From the NCBI GenBank assembly GCA_030549495.1, contig JAUIRK010000172.1:310001-374000 (forward strand): 64,000 nt of DNA, in the 5' to 3' direction. The DNA comes from Nectonema munidae (Eukaryota; Nematomorpha; Nectonematoida; Nectonematidae). Below, in pieces: positions 22,870 through 33,429 of this stretch. Numbering within the stretch: position 1 is the stretch's first letter; each line of letters starts with the position of its first letter. Under the pieces are notes generated by a model. The model searched no databases, had not been told where the DNA came from, and was given only the letters and a program-made list of their open reading frames with translations. Position numbers and translations under genes: made by a program.

Positions 22870-24720
22870 CCCATAATTCAACCGATATTCTGTAAACCCA
22901 GGCCCTTTCCATTAGCAGTGCCTAAAGATTTGGAACAAGTCTATGACGACGGTATTGCACAAGGAATTTGGGAAAAGGTGCAATTCAACGAATATGACGG
23001 GTAGTTCCTGTTAAGAAAAAGACTCTTTCCCGACATAAGCCTCAAATCCGGGTTTGCGGAGATTACCCAGTTACTGTAAAAGGAGTACTCCTACAAAATA
23101 GACTACCGTTTGGGATAAAATCAGCACCTGAATATTTCCAATAAATTATGGATCAGATGACACAGGACTTGCCAGGCGTAGCTGTTTACATGGATGATCT
23201 GCTAGTCAGTGGAAAAGACGCACAAGATCATACCAAAAATCTAAAACGTCTTGTGCAGCGCTTGGATGAGAATGGTTTTCGTTGCTTCAGGGAGAAGTGC
23301 CAATTTGCGCAACCGTGGGTCGAGTATCTGAGACATCGCCTTTCATCCGAAGGAATTGCAAAATGAATGAAAGTCGATGACGTGTCCCACAAATGCGTCG
23401 AGCTTACGATCGTTTAGCACGGTTGGCAATGATGTTAAAGCAATTCGACTACACTATTGAATATCCAATACGATCAATACGGTTGCCGAACATTAGGGGC
23501 AAAAAGACATTAGGGGCATTTTGCTCATCATAACGCTTTGCAGCAAAATAAACACATCATTCATCAAGCAAGTTAGCATATGATATAAAAACACAAGATA
23601 AGGATATTTAAAACACATGTAACTATAGTGTATACATTAGAGGTATATAGTATATACTCATCATGCACGATTGCAGCAACTTATTTCTCAACATGTGGAC
23701 ACTATAAGTTTATTAATGCGATCATTAAGGCCTCACTTATTACTTAGTTATTTTTAGTTCAACAACAAAGTTCCTTTGCGTGCAATTTTTTAATAACTTT
23801 TTAGCTTGTTATAATGCTGTTTATTGATGGTTTTTATTATTATGAAAAAGGAAGTTGTAAGTAATTTATATTTTTAGCAATTTAAATAATAATTCAACTT
23901 TTAGCTAGTGAAACCTTTCCAACCTTGATGAATGATGTGTTTATTTTGCTGCAAAGTGTTATGATGAGAAAAATGCCCCTAATGTCTTTTTATACTTAGT
24001 TTTAAATATTCTTATCTTGTGTCTTTATATCACACGCTGACTTGCTTGATGAATGATGTGTTTATTTTGCTGTAAAGTGTTATGATGAGAAAAATGCCCC
24101 TAATGTCTTTTTGCCCCTAATGTCCGCATACCTCGCAATACTACTAAGCACTCAAATGCGGATGTTCTCAGTCGCCCACCCTCTTCAAATGATTCTGAAT
24201 TTGATGCTGAAGAAAAAGAAGATGATGCCGAGATGGTTTGTTTTATCAAAACCATAAACAAAAAGATGCAATCTAAAGAACGTGGAATAGTTCATCTCAC
24301 TCGAATTCCTACCATCCAGCTACAAACGGAGAAGTTGAAAGAATGATTCAAACATTTAAGCAATCACTACGAAAGTTTTCTCTCCAACCAAAAAGAGCCT
24401 TACAAGAGTTCTTTATGTAATACCGCAGAACACCAAACTCCACAGCATACTCACCTTGTGAGCTGTTCAATTCGCGACAAATCGGAACAAAATTGGCATA
24501 TTGATTCCATCTCCGGCTTATGTTGCGCAAGGCAAACAAACCAGTTGCTCTAAACAAACCAACAAAGGTGATTTCCTAATCTGTACAAAGTTGGCGATAA
24601 AGTTTACGCCAGATACTATGGCCAACATCATGAAAAGAAAGCACGTTGGGTCCCGGCAGTTATCACAAAGAGGAAGAGTAATCAAACGCACAATTATAAT
24701 TTAACTAAGATTGGTAGGAA
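22870..24720 (+). pseudogene. Gypsy pol relic (RT, RNase H end, integrase C-terminus)
   Basis: 22895-22995 reads PFPLAVPKDLEQVYDDGIAQ, the start of RT. After stops, 23105-23366 has RLPFGIKSAPEYFQ and VAVYMDDLLVSGKDAQDH, including the YMDD active site. The rest of the palm, the connection and most of RNase H are deleted: 23390-23465 already holds RRAYDRLARLAMMLKQFDYT, the end of RNase H, continued after the inserted element by TKHSNADVLSRPP (24150-24185). Integrase survives only as YHPATNGEVERMIQTFKQSL (24310-24370) and VYKVGDKVYARYYG further on. Inactive. Confidence 0.75.
23477..24136. mobile_element. Inverted-repeat element inside the Gypsy copy
   Basis: Left terminus (cattaggggcaaaaagacat, from about 23491) pairs with the inverted copy ending at about 24123, over roughly 140 bp including catcataacnctttgcagca. 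The right side carries a second tandem copy of the terminal unit (23925-23990 and 24045-24110). Both edges are followed by caata, which may be the target duplication. No coding capacity. Confidence 0.7.
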
Positions 24721-26275
24721 ATTATTTTGAAGAGGTTAGAGTTATCAAAACTGTCTTAGATGCCAATATAACATAACATAACATATAACATGAGTGGGTA
24801 AACGGACCATATGCCTAAAAACTGAATGACTAAAGATACAATGCCTACAGACTGTATGACTAATGGACTAAATGTCTAACGGACTGTATATCTAACAGAC
24901 TGAATGCCTAATGGACTGAATGCCGAATGGACAAAACGCCTAAAAGGCTGACAGTGCGCACAAACAAAATTAAGTGTACTTCAGGCAGTTTGATCAATTG
25001 ATTAACCTGGATGATCTAAAGGAAAAAAATATAAAGAAAAAGTATGTGTATTTAGATTTTAATTTTAAAAAACATTTTATCTGAGCCTAACTACTTAATT
25101 AAAAAAGAACCATCCATGAGCTACAATTTTATGATCAATTTGATTATTTTTAGTATATATAATATATCGGGACTCTTAATACAGCTTATAAACAAAGTTT
25201 TTTTTTGTTTGTGATTTTCTTTGTTACTTTCCTTAAAGAAAAAACTTTCAACGAGCTTATTTGTTTAAAATGGAGTTTGTAACTGGTCAAGCTGGAAAAA
25301 AGCTTCTATATGATGGTTTTGCATACGTCATAATCCGAAAGAAAAATACTCTTATATATTGAAGATGCGAAAAACGAAATTTCCGTAGCGCCACCGTTAT
25401 CACTTGTGGCGAAAACATGCAAAAAGTTGCAAGTAATCTTTCACATCCACCAGATTTAACTCGCAATTATTCATTAAAAATGGAAGAAAAGATAAAAAAG
25501 CAATCGCTGCAATCCAATGAATTCACATCATCTGTCATCGACCGCTCTACAAGTAATTTACCGTTGAGTGTATGTGGTGGTGCTTGCCTAAAAAAAGCAT
25601 CTTTAACACGTAATGTGAGAAAGAGAGCTGATTCAAACGAAAATCGCAACTTCAAGAGGTGATAACTTCATAACTTCATGAATCAGAAAGCAGGAAAATG
25701 TATTCTACTACAAAAAACGTGGACATTTTGCGAGCAAAAAACAAGTGGTTTAGTGATGGGACATTTTCTTGTGCGCCAATCCATACACAACTATACACAA
25801 TTCATGCCTGTGTTGCTTCAAGAACAACATTACCACTACTCTACTGTATTACATCGAGTAGAAAGTTACAATAGATTTTGAACAAGCAGCAATAAAAGCT
25901 TTAAGAAAGTGTTTTCCAAATGCAACTGTCTATGGCTGCTTTTTTCCTTTTAGCCAGTATCTTTGACGAAAAGTTCAAAGTTTTGGTTTACAAAGCTGAT
26001 ACCAACATCCTGAAAATGCCTTGATAATAAAGCAATTACAAGCTTTAGCTTTTGTTCCACCAAATGATGTTGATTTATTTTTGCATTCACTAGATAAAGA
26101 AAACGACAAAGTTTTGAGTAATTTTTTGGAATATTTTGAATCAACATGGATTGGTATGGTTCTGCACGGCAAACGAAAGCGTCCAAATTTCGATATTCAA
26201 ACATGGAATGTTTTTAACAGAATTAAATCAGATTTTCCAAGAACTAATAATTCACTAGAAGGATGGCGTCAAGCT

Positions 26276-26429
26276 CAGAAGAGTTGGAGTTACTCATCCA
26301 ACCATTGAGAAATTACTCAACGTTATCAAACTGGAACAAGCAAATATAGAAGTGATCCTTGAGCAAATGTTTTTGGGAGAAAATATATCTAGAGTTAAAA
26401 AAAGTATATTCAAAAAATGAAAGAACAAA
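26276..26429 (+). repeat. Upstream copy of ~155-bp duplication flanking a LINE
   Basis: Matches 27302-27457 with about five substitutions and two small indels. Both lie in the MULE C-terminal coding region and border the LINE insert exactly, so they look like a very long target-site duplication. Confidence 0.85.
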
Positions 26430-27301
26430 CCTTCTTTTTAAAATGGCATCGCCATTTTTCACATGTATGCCACAAACTAGCTTATATTTCTAGTGTGATG
26501 AGACAAGCCAAAAAGTTTCTCCCAATCAATATAATTCTCACCATGCATAATAGTTTGTTTTTTCCTCATCTAAAGTACAGTGTCTTCAACTGGGGTCACT
26601 CAAAAAACACGATGCTTTTTACACTACAAAAAAAGATATTAAGAGTAATTTTCAATCTTCCTCCCCTCTCCCCGACAAACAACGTATTTATTCAATACAC
26701 TCTGTTGAAGTTCAAAGACATTTATGTCCATAGTGCCTACACCTACCTATATAAATTCTTGCATGGCATGCTTCCATTCATTTTCAACGACTTCGTCACT
26801 TTTAACTCAGAAAAGGAAAGAACATCTCCTCGCTTTATGACTCACATGATGCTCCCTTACTATAACTACACAAAATCAAAGCAAGCATTTGCATTCAAAA
26901 TTTCAACACTATTCAACTCCAATCAAATGTTTTTTGTTTCTGATGCCATCAATATGAAAAAATTTCAAAAGATGATGATGTCTTATTTCATCAACTCTTA
27001 CCCAAGAATCAACAATTGTTCAATTTCCAACTGCTATGCCTGCAGAAAAAGTATGACTTCATCTTGAACAGCTCGTCTCATAAAATTCCCAAGATTATAG
27101 AAATCTCATAAGCAGGTTGACATCTACCAGCGGCTAACTTGGCCTTTGATATTGTCCTTCAAAAGCAATATTTTATTATGATACATATTATCTCCTTTTG
27201 TAAATGTTCACAATTTACCATATTTTTGCATTAAGCAATTTGCTCTATATATATTTTTTTCTTGTTACTTTTGAAAAATAAACTAACTAACTAACTTTTA
27301 A
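26430..27301 (+). mobile_element. 5'-truncated LINE inserted in the MULE
   Basis: Encodes the C-terminal part of a CR1/L2/Jockey-like protein, open 26417-27067: SSVMRQAKKFLPINIILTMH, FPHLKYSVFNWGH, LLKFKDIYVHSAYTYLYKFL. This is the region after the RT palm. It ends with aataaa and an (aact)n tail (27280-27297), the signature of target-primed insertion. Flanked by the 155-bp repeats. Confidence 0.75.
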
Positions 27302-27457
27302 CAGAAGAGTTGGAGTTACTCATCCAACCATTGAAAAATTACTCAAAGTTATCAAACTGGAACAAGCAAATAAAGAAGTGATCCTTGAGCAAATGTTTTT
27401 GGGAGAAAATATATCTGGAGTTAATAAAAAGTATATTCAAAAAAATGAAAGAACAAA
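27302..27457 (+). repeat. Downstream copy of ~155-bp duplication
   Basis: Second copy of 26276-26429. It continues without a break into the end of the MULE reading frame, so it is probably the original position. Confidence 0.85.
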
Positions 27458-27759
27458 AAAAGTTCATGCCAAGTATGACAAAGACACAGGTTTAGACTAT
27501 TTATGGTCTATAACACGTAATTTGTAGTTTTTATTTGAGCAACTTTTCAATAAAAAATTGTCACTTTTTCAACCTTTCTTCTTCTACTAGTAATCTTTAG
27601 TAGGCATTTTGTTTATTAGGCATTAAGTTGTTAGGCGTTTGGTCCATTAGGCCTTAATCCATTGGCATACAGTCTGTAGGCAACGTGTCCTTAGCCATTC
27701 AGTCTTTAGCCATTCAGTCTGATTACGATATAAGTGTATTAATTAAGCAATGTAAAGAA

Positions 27760-27965
27760 GCTAATCGCCCATGTGAAATGCATCAAATATAATACACATA
27801 AAATACAAATAATGAGATCTTTTATCTTTCCAAAAATCATCAAACTTTCTTTCAAAAATATTTATATTCAAGGAATCGACAACTTCATTTGGCAAACCAT
27901 TCCAGTGATTATATGCTTTTTGTGTTAAATATTTTTGTCATTGTACAAGGAACATCATGAATGAT
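27760..27965 (-). pseudogene. LINE protein C-terminal end
   Basis: Minus-strand reading gives NTKSI, then (shifted) LTQKAYNHWNGLPNEVVDSL and NIFERKFDDFWKD. This is the usual 'R..nhWN.LP..vv...s...Fk..ld.fw' ending of CR1/Jockey-type proteins. The upstream part is missing. Confidence 0.6.
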
Positions 27966-27974
27966 TTCATCAGA

Positions 27975-28715
27975 AAAAAACCTTTTGTACTATGATTGGT
28001 TGACAAATATTCTGGCTGAATATCACTCTATATTCTAAGATCATCTCATTCTAATCTAATTCTAAGATAAGTATAAAGCCTAAGATCATCAAGAAAATTC
28101 TTTAATCAGAATGCTTTGAGAGCGAAAAAATCTGTTCAAAATAAATCCTTAAAAAACACTTTTCCAAAACAGTTAGCAGAAAATAAATTTATAATTAAAA
28201 AAAGCTATAGTAAAATTATATTCTGTATAAAGTATAGGAAAAATGATGTAGAGACTACCAGTCGATAACGAATTTATAGCCAAAAAGATAGAGATCCTAT
28301 CGGGATACCTAATTTACTGACAAATGAATATTTTGAGTGAATTAAACACCTAAGTTTGGTTTATTAAATAAATTAGAAAAATAATTAGCATAGAAATACT
28401 GCAAGTAGAATTTATTTTGAATTTTTTATATATATATATGTCCTTTTTTGACACATTTAATTGATTTTCACAAAAAATGAGCATCACCACTAAATTGGAC
28501 GTACTTGAAAATGGTATATGAATATGTGTAAAAAACCTTTTATAAGTATTTCAATAAAAATTTTAATTTTGACTTTAGCTGTCATATAAATCATTTTTTT
28601 GATTGGTTTGATTCATTGTCATAAAAGTGAACGTCACGACTAAATTCTATTAATACTTTAAAATGGGTATATATCTATAAGAAACTTTTTATAAGAATAA
28701 AAATTTAATTTTGAA
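27975..28715. repeat. Dispersed repeat module B, copy 1
   Basis: Matches 35115-35870 in order and orientation over about 700 bp, including gagactaccag(t/c)cgataacg and aatcagaatgctttgagag. The last 270 bp enter a repeat unit (ttgattttcacaaaaaatga, aaaatgggtatat) that is tandemly amplified at 35.6-37.7 kb. Confidence 0.75.
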
Positions 28716-28717
28716 AT

Positions 28718-28990
28718 ATCATCATCATCATCAAAGTGGCGTATCCATTTGGATGTGGGCAACCATGGACCGCCAGAGTTGTTGATCTTTCTCTAGTTTA
28801 CCACATAGTCTTGGAGATATTACGTGGCCAGGACTCCGGTTCTCTTCCACGCTTAATTGTAAGCTACAATTAATTGTCTTTGTCTAATTTGACTAAATGA
28901 AATGCAGCAGTAACTAGGCTCATTTGAAGGCGGGCTTACACGCCTCGTCACGACATCGTCCTGAACATGGAGCATTTTAACTTTTAATTT
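28718..28990 (-). pseudogene. RTE-clade LINE C-terminal end with ATG/ATC tail
   Basis: The minus strand reads GREPESWPRNISKTMW, then KDQQLWRSMVAHIQMDTPL and a stop, followed directly by a (GAT)n tail (plus 28721-28734, catcatcatcatca). This 'GR...W...I...WR..V' ending is typical of RTE-like LINEs. 5'-truncated. Confidence 0.6.
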
Positions 28991-29576
28991 TACTTTAAGT
29001 TTTCTCTTTTTTTCTTTAAGTTCGTCCTTTTACTTTAAGTTTTCTAATTTTTGATTAAAATTTTTCCGCATAGATTTTTTATATTAGCAACATTTTTATA
29101 AAAAAAAATTGATTATAAGAATCAAATAGGAATCATTATTACACAATCAAAATAGGACATGTCATTATTATTGAATTTTTAGCGTTTTGAAGTGTTATTT
29201 TAAATTTTTAGGGGCAGCGAAGTGCTATGCAAATGTCACACTTTTATTAGAGAAAATAAAATAACAAGTATAGAAAAACGCTTACAATAAGGATAAGTAC
29301 ATATAATTTGAAATTAACATACAAATATTTTATAATCTTTCTAAAAAGTAAATTTCTATAAGTGAATGAGTACTAGTTTCTTATAAACTTGTCTTTATAT
29401 CCATTGATACACATTATTTTGAATTGCATTGAACTAATACCAAACATTTAAATGCATAATTTGGCAACAATTTTTAAAAATCTTTCTTTAAATACAAAAA
29501 AAGTAACTTTAAGTAAAAGAGGGTGAAATTAAAATGAAAAGGAACGAACTTAAAGTAAAGAAAGACAAACTTACTT
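28991..29576. other. AT-rich stretch with TTTTACTTTAAGTTTTC repeats
   Basis: Short degenerate repeats of actttaagttttct at 28985-29050. No gene recognised. Confidence 0.4.
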
Positions 29577-29580
29577 ATAA

Positions 29581-29712
29581 CCCTTTCGTGACCAGTGTAT
29601 CATATATGATACATAAAAAATTCTACCTTCGTCTGCTTTTTCAAATAGTTTTGTATATGAATCTTCTGCTTTTTAATAATTATATCGTCTGATTTTTCTG
29701 GTCACAATAGGG
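29581..29712. mobile_element. piggyBac-like MITE, copy 1
   Basis: Starts ccctttcgtgaccag and ends ctggtcacaataggg (inverted cccTAttgtgaccag). Flanks are ATAA (29577-29580) and TTAA (29713-29716). The CCC termini and TTAA target are the piggyBac signature. A palindrome gtatcatatatgatac sits near the left end. Confidence 0.8.
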
Positions 29713-30483
29713 TTAAAGTAAAAAGGATACGAATTAAAAGTAAAAATGATATTTTATATTATTTTTATCATTTCACATCTGTGCAACACATATATCTAAA
29801 ACTATACAACTTAAAAATTTCAATATTTTTATTAAATTTAACAGTTATTATTAATAAACTTAATTAAAAAGTTTATTTCCTTCTTAGTTCACAATCATTA
29901 CTAACTTATAAGTTTATATTTCTTATATAAGTTAGTTTAGCACTAATTCTCATAATTTTATTAAGTTAGAAAAAGTAAATGTAATTCTTTTGCCGACTGA
30001 ATCTCCTTTTGGCTTTTGACGATGATTCGCTACAAAACTTCCTTTTTTTCACAGGAAATCTCGTGTACCCTTCTTTTATTGTAGCTTGAAACAATTTTCG
30101 CTCCATTCATTTCCTTTACTCCTCTTTTGCTATCAATCACTTATATAAAATTTACATTTTTAATATAAAAAAATACAAAGCATGATGATGAGAGCTTGAC
30201 TTAGCAGATTAGTTTGCCTACCACACGCATTATTAGCGTATAATGACATAGGATACTTTTTGTGTTAACAACAAGCTTTGCACCCTTCTAATCGCACTAT
30301 ATGAAAGACACGCTGGAAGGTGCGTTATCAAAACCAAGCATCATGTTGAAAAGCGCGAGAGGTAATGTAATAAAGTTGAGGTGTGGAAGCATGTTGTGTG
30401 GATTACATAGTGTTGACAGTATGATGAAGCCATAGATATAGAGAGCCTTTTGCTGGGCGCATGTTTTTATTCCTTTCACTTAC

Positions 30484-30612
30484 AAGACTTCACTTCGTAA
30501 AGTCGGTTTTGTTGCTGCAGGACAACGCTTTCTCCCATATCCAGTTGCATGAAAGAAAGGATCTCTTTATTCTTTATGGCGAGGAGAATAACAGGGCATT
30601 GCGTATGTGGTG
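30484..30612 (-). CDS. Candidate internal exon, minus-strand host gene
   Basis: Acceptor tgtgtgtatgttatttag and donor TCTT|gtaagtg bound 129 nt. With a 2-nt start it reads PHTQCPVILLAIKNKEILSF then MQLDMGESVVLQQQNRLYEV, 42 codons, ending in phase 1. GC content is clearly higher than in the flanks. The pattern resembles a beta-propeller or CNH-like strand pair, but I do not identify the family. Confidence 0.45.
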
Positions 30613-30677
30613 CTAAATAACATACACACACGAAAAGACTTCTTTCACTTCTCTCTGTAATTTCTTTGTGCGTTCAC

Positions 30678-30719
30678 TGCCTTTTTTCATCAGCATCATC
30701 AACTCCCTCACTTCCTTTT
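30678..30719 (-). CDS. Candidate upstream exon of the same minus-strand gene
   Basis: Acceptor caatcaactttcag, then a lysine/methionine-rich helix (KEVRELMMLMKKG). A donor GGCA|gtgaac gives phase 1, which fits the 2-nt start of the exon at 30612 through a 65-bp intron. The donor is weak. The frame stays open further (ERTKKLQREVKEVFS), so the exon could be longer. Confidence 0.3.
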
Positions 30720-31059
30720 CTGAAAGTTGATTGCAGCATTCTGATGGAAATTCACTTTTTTTTTAAATCTAATTTCGTCTAATAACTACTACTTGTCCAA
30801 TGATTCGCGGGCTATCTATTTCAAGCTATGTCAAAATTGTGAGTTAACTTTTTATTTTTCCTTCATTTATGTTATCCTCCTAGTAAACTCTTTTTGTAAG
30901 AATAATCATTATTATCTAGAAATTTCAGTAATTTTTTCATTTAAAACTAAAAAAATTTCCTTTAGAAAATTTCTTAAATTTAACCAATTTTTTGCGACAA
31001 ATATTACACAAAATTTAAATCACCTAAAATATGTGTATCCGATTTTTGAATGAGAAAAC

Positions 31060-31650
31060 GGGTGAAATATGGGGAACAAAATTTCCTACCTTCTAATACG
31101 TGAAAGTAAAAGAAAAATTTCGCAATAAAAAAAGGATGCATATTTTGAGACAGATTTTTAACAACCTTTTGCAAGTGTAAAATTAGTGGGTGAAAAAAGG
31201 CTATCTTCCATATATCCCAAGATACTTTTATGCAGTTTCTGATACAGAGAAGATAATCCTGGAAAAATAGCACATCTAACAGCCCGTAACCGAGAAACAA
31301 GCAATTTGTGCACATTAATAATTTTGTTAGTATCATTTTCTCACACTAATGAGTTTTCATCCATATTTTATGCAATATTGCAAATTGTAGATTGACAAAA
31401 ATTTCATTCAAAAAAAACATTTTATTATTTGTTGACTTTATAATTTAAATCTCTTTTGTCGAGATTTGTTATGACAATCGTAAACTCATACTAAATTTTC
31501 TTAACATATGTATGAAATAAATGTCCGCATTTACAACTTTCATTTTTCTTCCTTCTATTTATTTTTTTCAAAATTTAAAAATATATTAATCGTTATTTAT
31601 TGATATTATTATGATGTTATTATTTATACAAGATATTAACTAAATTTCCA
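31060..31650. other. AT-rich stretch, nothing recognised
   Basis: Open frames on both strands are low in informative residues and lack splice or family features. Confidence 0.35.
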
Positions 31651-31654
31651 TATA

Positions 31655-31766
31655 GAAATCAGACGATATCTAAAAAAACGCAGACGATTTATATTCAAAG
31701 TCATTGAAAAAAGCAGACGAAGATGGAATTACTTATGTTCCCAAATGGAAGCATTGGGACTTAATG
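31655..31766. mobile_element. piggyBac-like MITE relic, TGTTCC subfamily
   Basis: Shares agacgatatc...gcagacga blocks with the copies at 29581 and 31996, but carries a different palindrome (atgttcccaaatggaagcat). It ends near ttaatgg. Matches 43960-44050 inverted. Confidence 0.55.
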
Positions 31767-31995
31767 GGTACGAAATAAAAAACGAATTACCTAATAAAAT
31801 AGACAAATATGACAAACTAAATAACAAATTTTCAAAAAAACTCTTTTAAATTTAGGAACACAACATCCCACCATGAATATTATTACACGATTTCTTATTT
31901 CTACCTTTTTATATCGATAGATGATAAAGGAATTGAGATTATTGCATCTTTTGCTTTGATTTAACGCCTACAAATTGTAGACAAATATCGCTTAA

Positions 31996-32125
31996 CCCTT
32001 TCGTGACCAGAAAAATCAGACGATATTTATTAAAAAGCAGAAGATTCACATACAAAACTATTTGAAAAAGCAGACGAAAGTAAACTTGTTTATGTATCAT
32101 ATATGATACCTTGGTCACAAAAAGG
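31996..32125. mobile_element. piggyBac-like MITE, copy 2
   Basis: 130 bp flanked by TTAA on both sides (31992-31995 and 32126-32129). It starts ccctttcgtgaccag and contains tatcatatatgata near the right end. Opposite orientation to the copy at 29581. Confidence 0.85.
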
Positions 32126-32552
32126 TTAATGTAAGCATTGATGAACACATGTGGGTGTTAATAATTTTGGAACACTTCAAGTATTTTATTTATTTATGCA
32201 ACTCTGACATTTTTATATACATGAATAAAATTGAAATACAAAAAAATTGCATGTAAAAAAATGATAAAATATGAACAGTTTGGAACTGAGCAAAGTGTAG
32301 AGAAAACTACCACCGTGATCTTCAATTCCTATAGAAAAGACATTGGAGAAGAGATGGTTTACAGAAATAAATGATAAAAAAATAAGTAGTTATAAAGCAT
32401 AAGGAAAAACTCTTTTTTTTAAAGAGGATTTATAAAAATACAATGTTCTTTTATCAGAAATCTTAAAATAAAAATTGAAATACTTTATACAATTCAATAC
32501 TATCCTACTGAATATACACACACTATTAGGAAGTTCAAATTGAATTGTGTTC

Positions 32553-32960
32553 CCTCACTTATCGCGGGGGATGCGTTCCAGGACCACCAGCGAAGTATGA
32601 AAATTCGCGAAGTGGCTACACCAATTAAATACCTCTCCAGTCACTTGTACACTACATGGTCTTTCCCTTTTCATTTCCTTTTAAATAACATTAGCGATTG
32701 ACTTATTACAAAGAGTCAGGATCCTTTTTGCCGTCTTGTTGAAAGTCAATGTTGCAGTAGACCTGTTGATCTTCTCTTCCTTATTGATTTAACCAAACCG
32801 TTGATTCCATAATGGCGGCTAACCGCAGCAAATGATCTCACTTTCTTGAGCATTTCAAGAAGCTCATTTTTCTCTAGAATCGTAGGCATTCTTCGCTTTC
32901 GCTTAGAGGCTGTATCAGAAATCAATAAAGTTGCTGAGCGTTTTCGTGTCCTCGTAGGGC
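32553..32960 (-). mobile_element. Internally deleted Tigger element
   Basis: Plus-strand edge ccctcacttatcgcggggga (32551 on) is a Tigger/pogo-like terminus. The minus strand carries KRKRRMPTILEKNELLEMLK then SFAAVSRHYGIN (32930-32800), the psq-type helix-turn-helix of the transposase N-terminus. No DDE core is present, so the centre has been deleted. Confidence 0.6.
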
Positions 32961-33429
32961 TTGGATAAATCAGTATTTAAAAAAAAAATCGACAATTAGC
33001 GTACACAACACTGCAAACAAAAACCATGCACAGGCAGAGAAGAGAGAGGTCTACTACGAATAAAGTAAAACAAGAGGAATAGTTATAATATAACAGGCAT
33101 ACATATAACATGCCAATCTTCGAGTCTCCAATAAGTGAATTGGTCTAGGTGCTTCTGTGAGAAAGGCCAAGCGAGTGATCACACCAACTCGATTCAGAAA
33201 AGTTATCTGCATAGGATAAGTTATTCCCACAAAGGAAGGTTGTGACAGCATAGCTCTATGACTCAGCCTTAACTCTTTCCAAATAGTGATGTCACGCAGA
33301 AGGACAAGTAGGAGGAATTCTTCACAAACCTGAAAGTCAGTAGTAACCCCACGGAAACCGCCAATTGAGCCGTGTCATTTATTAAGATGCTCTCGTCAAA
33401 AGCAAAAGAAAAGAAGGCAGACGGTCTTT

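Larger units (their letters stand above)
21081..24790 (+). mobile_element. Gypsy (Mag-like) LTR retrotransposon, degenerate
   Basis: Order: possible 5' LTR, gag, protease remnant, RT fragment, end of RNase H, integrase C-terminus. The candidate LTR (about 21081-21413) starts tgtgttataaaagcag, holds a TATA box (tataaatac near 21292) and aataaa (21348), and ends acaca. No matching 3' LTR was found; the tail at 24689-24775 runs into the MULE. A 0.65-kb inverted-repeat element interrupts it at about 23477-24136. A related tail fragment is at 34919-35005. Confidence 0.7.
25270..27530 (+). pseudogene. MULE transposase with FLYWCH zinc finger, interrupted
   Basis: The ATG at 25270 starts MEFVTGQAGKKLLYDGFAYV, a FLYWCH domain (Cys2His2 type). 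One stop after about 31 codons removes its Trp. The frame continues with shifts: 25417-25662, then pieces with DFEQAAIKALRKCFPNATV (25875-25930), a MULE core signature, and 26021-26308 (PPNDVDLFLHSLDKENDKVL, RPNFDIQTWNVFN, TNNSLEGW). The C-terminus, GVTHPTIEKLLKVIKLEQAN to HAKYDKDTG, occurs twice, before and after the LINE insertion. The downstream copy keeps the better frame. Inactive. Confidence 0.75.
24806..27735 (+). mobile_element. FLYWCH-type MULE with repeat-rich terminal inverted repeats
   Basis: Left terminus about 24806-24960 and right terminus about 27600-27735 are inverted copies: tgcctacagactgtatg in the left arm recurs in the inverted right arm, and both are built of short, irregular repeats of the kind actgaatgcctaatgg. 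Between them are FLYWCH and transposase remnants. A LINE has inserted within (26430-27301). Exact ends and the 9-bp duplication expected for MULEs were not resolved. Confidence 0.7.

Noticed and set aside
24840-24950. Regular short direct repeats resembling a CRISPR-like array
   Set aside because: Repeats are degenerate, without uniform spacers, in a eukaryotic MULE terminus.
30297-30479. 60-codon minus-strand frame following the 30484 exon
   Set aside because: It starts just inside the predicted intron after a strong donor and has no family match; retained only as sequence next to a candidate exon.
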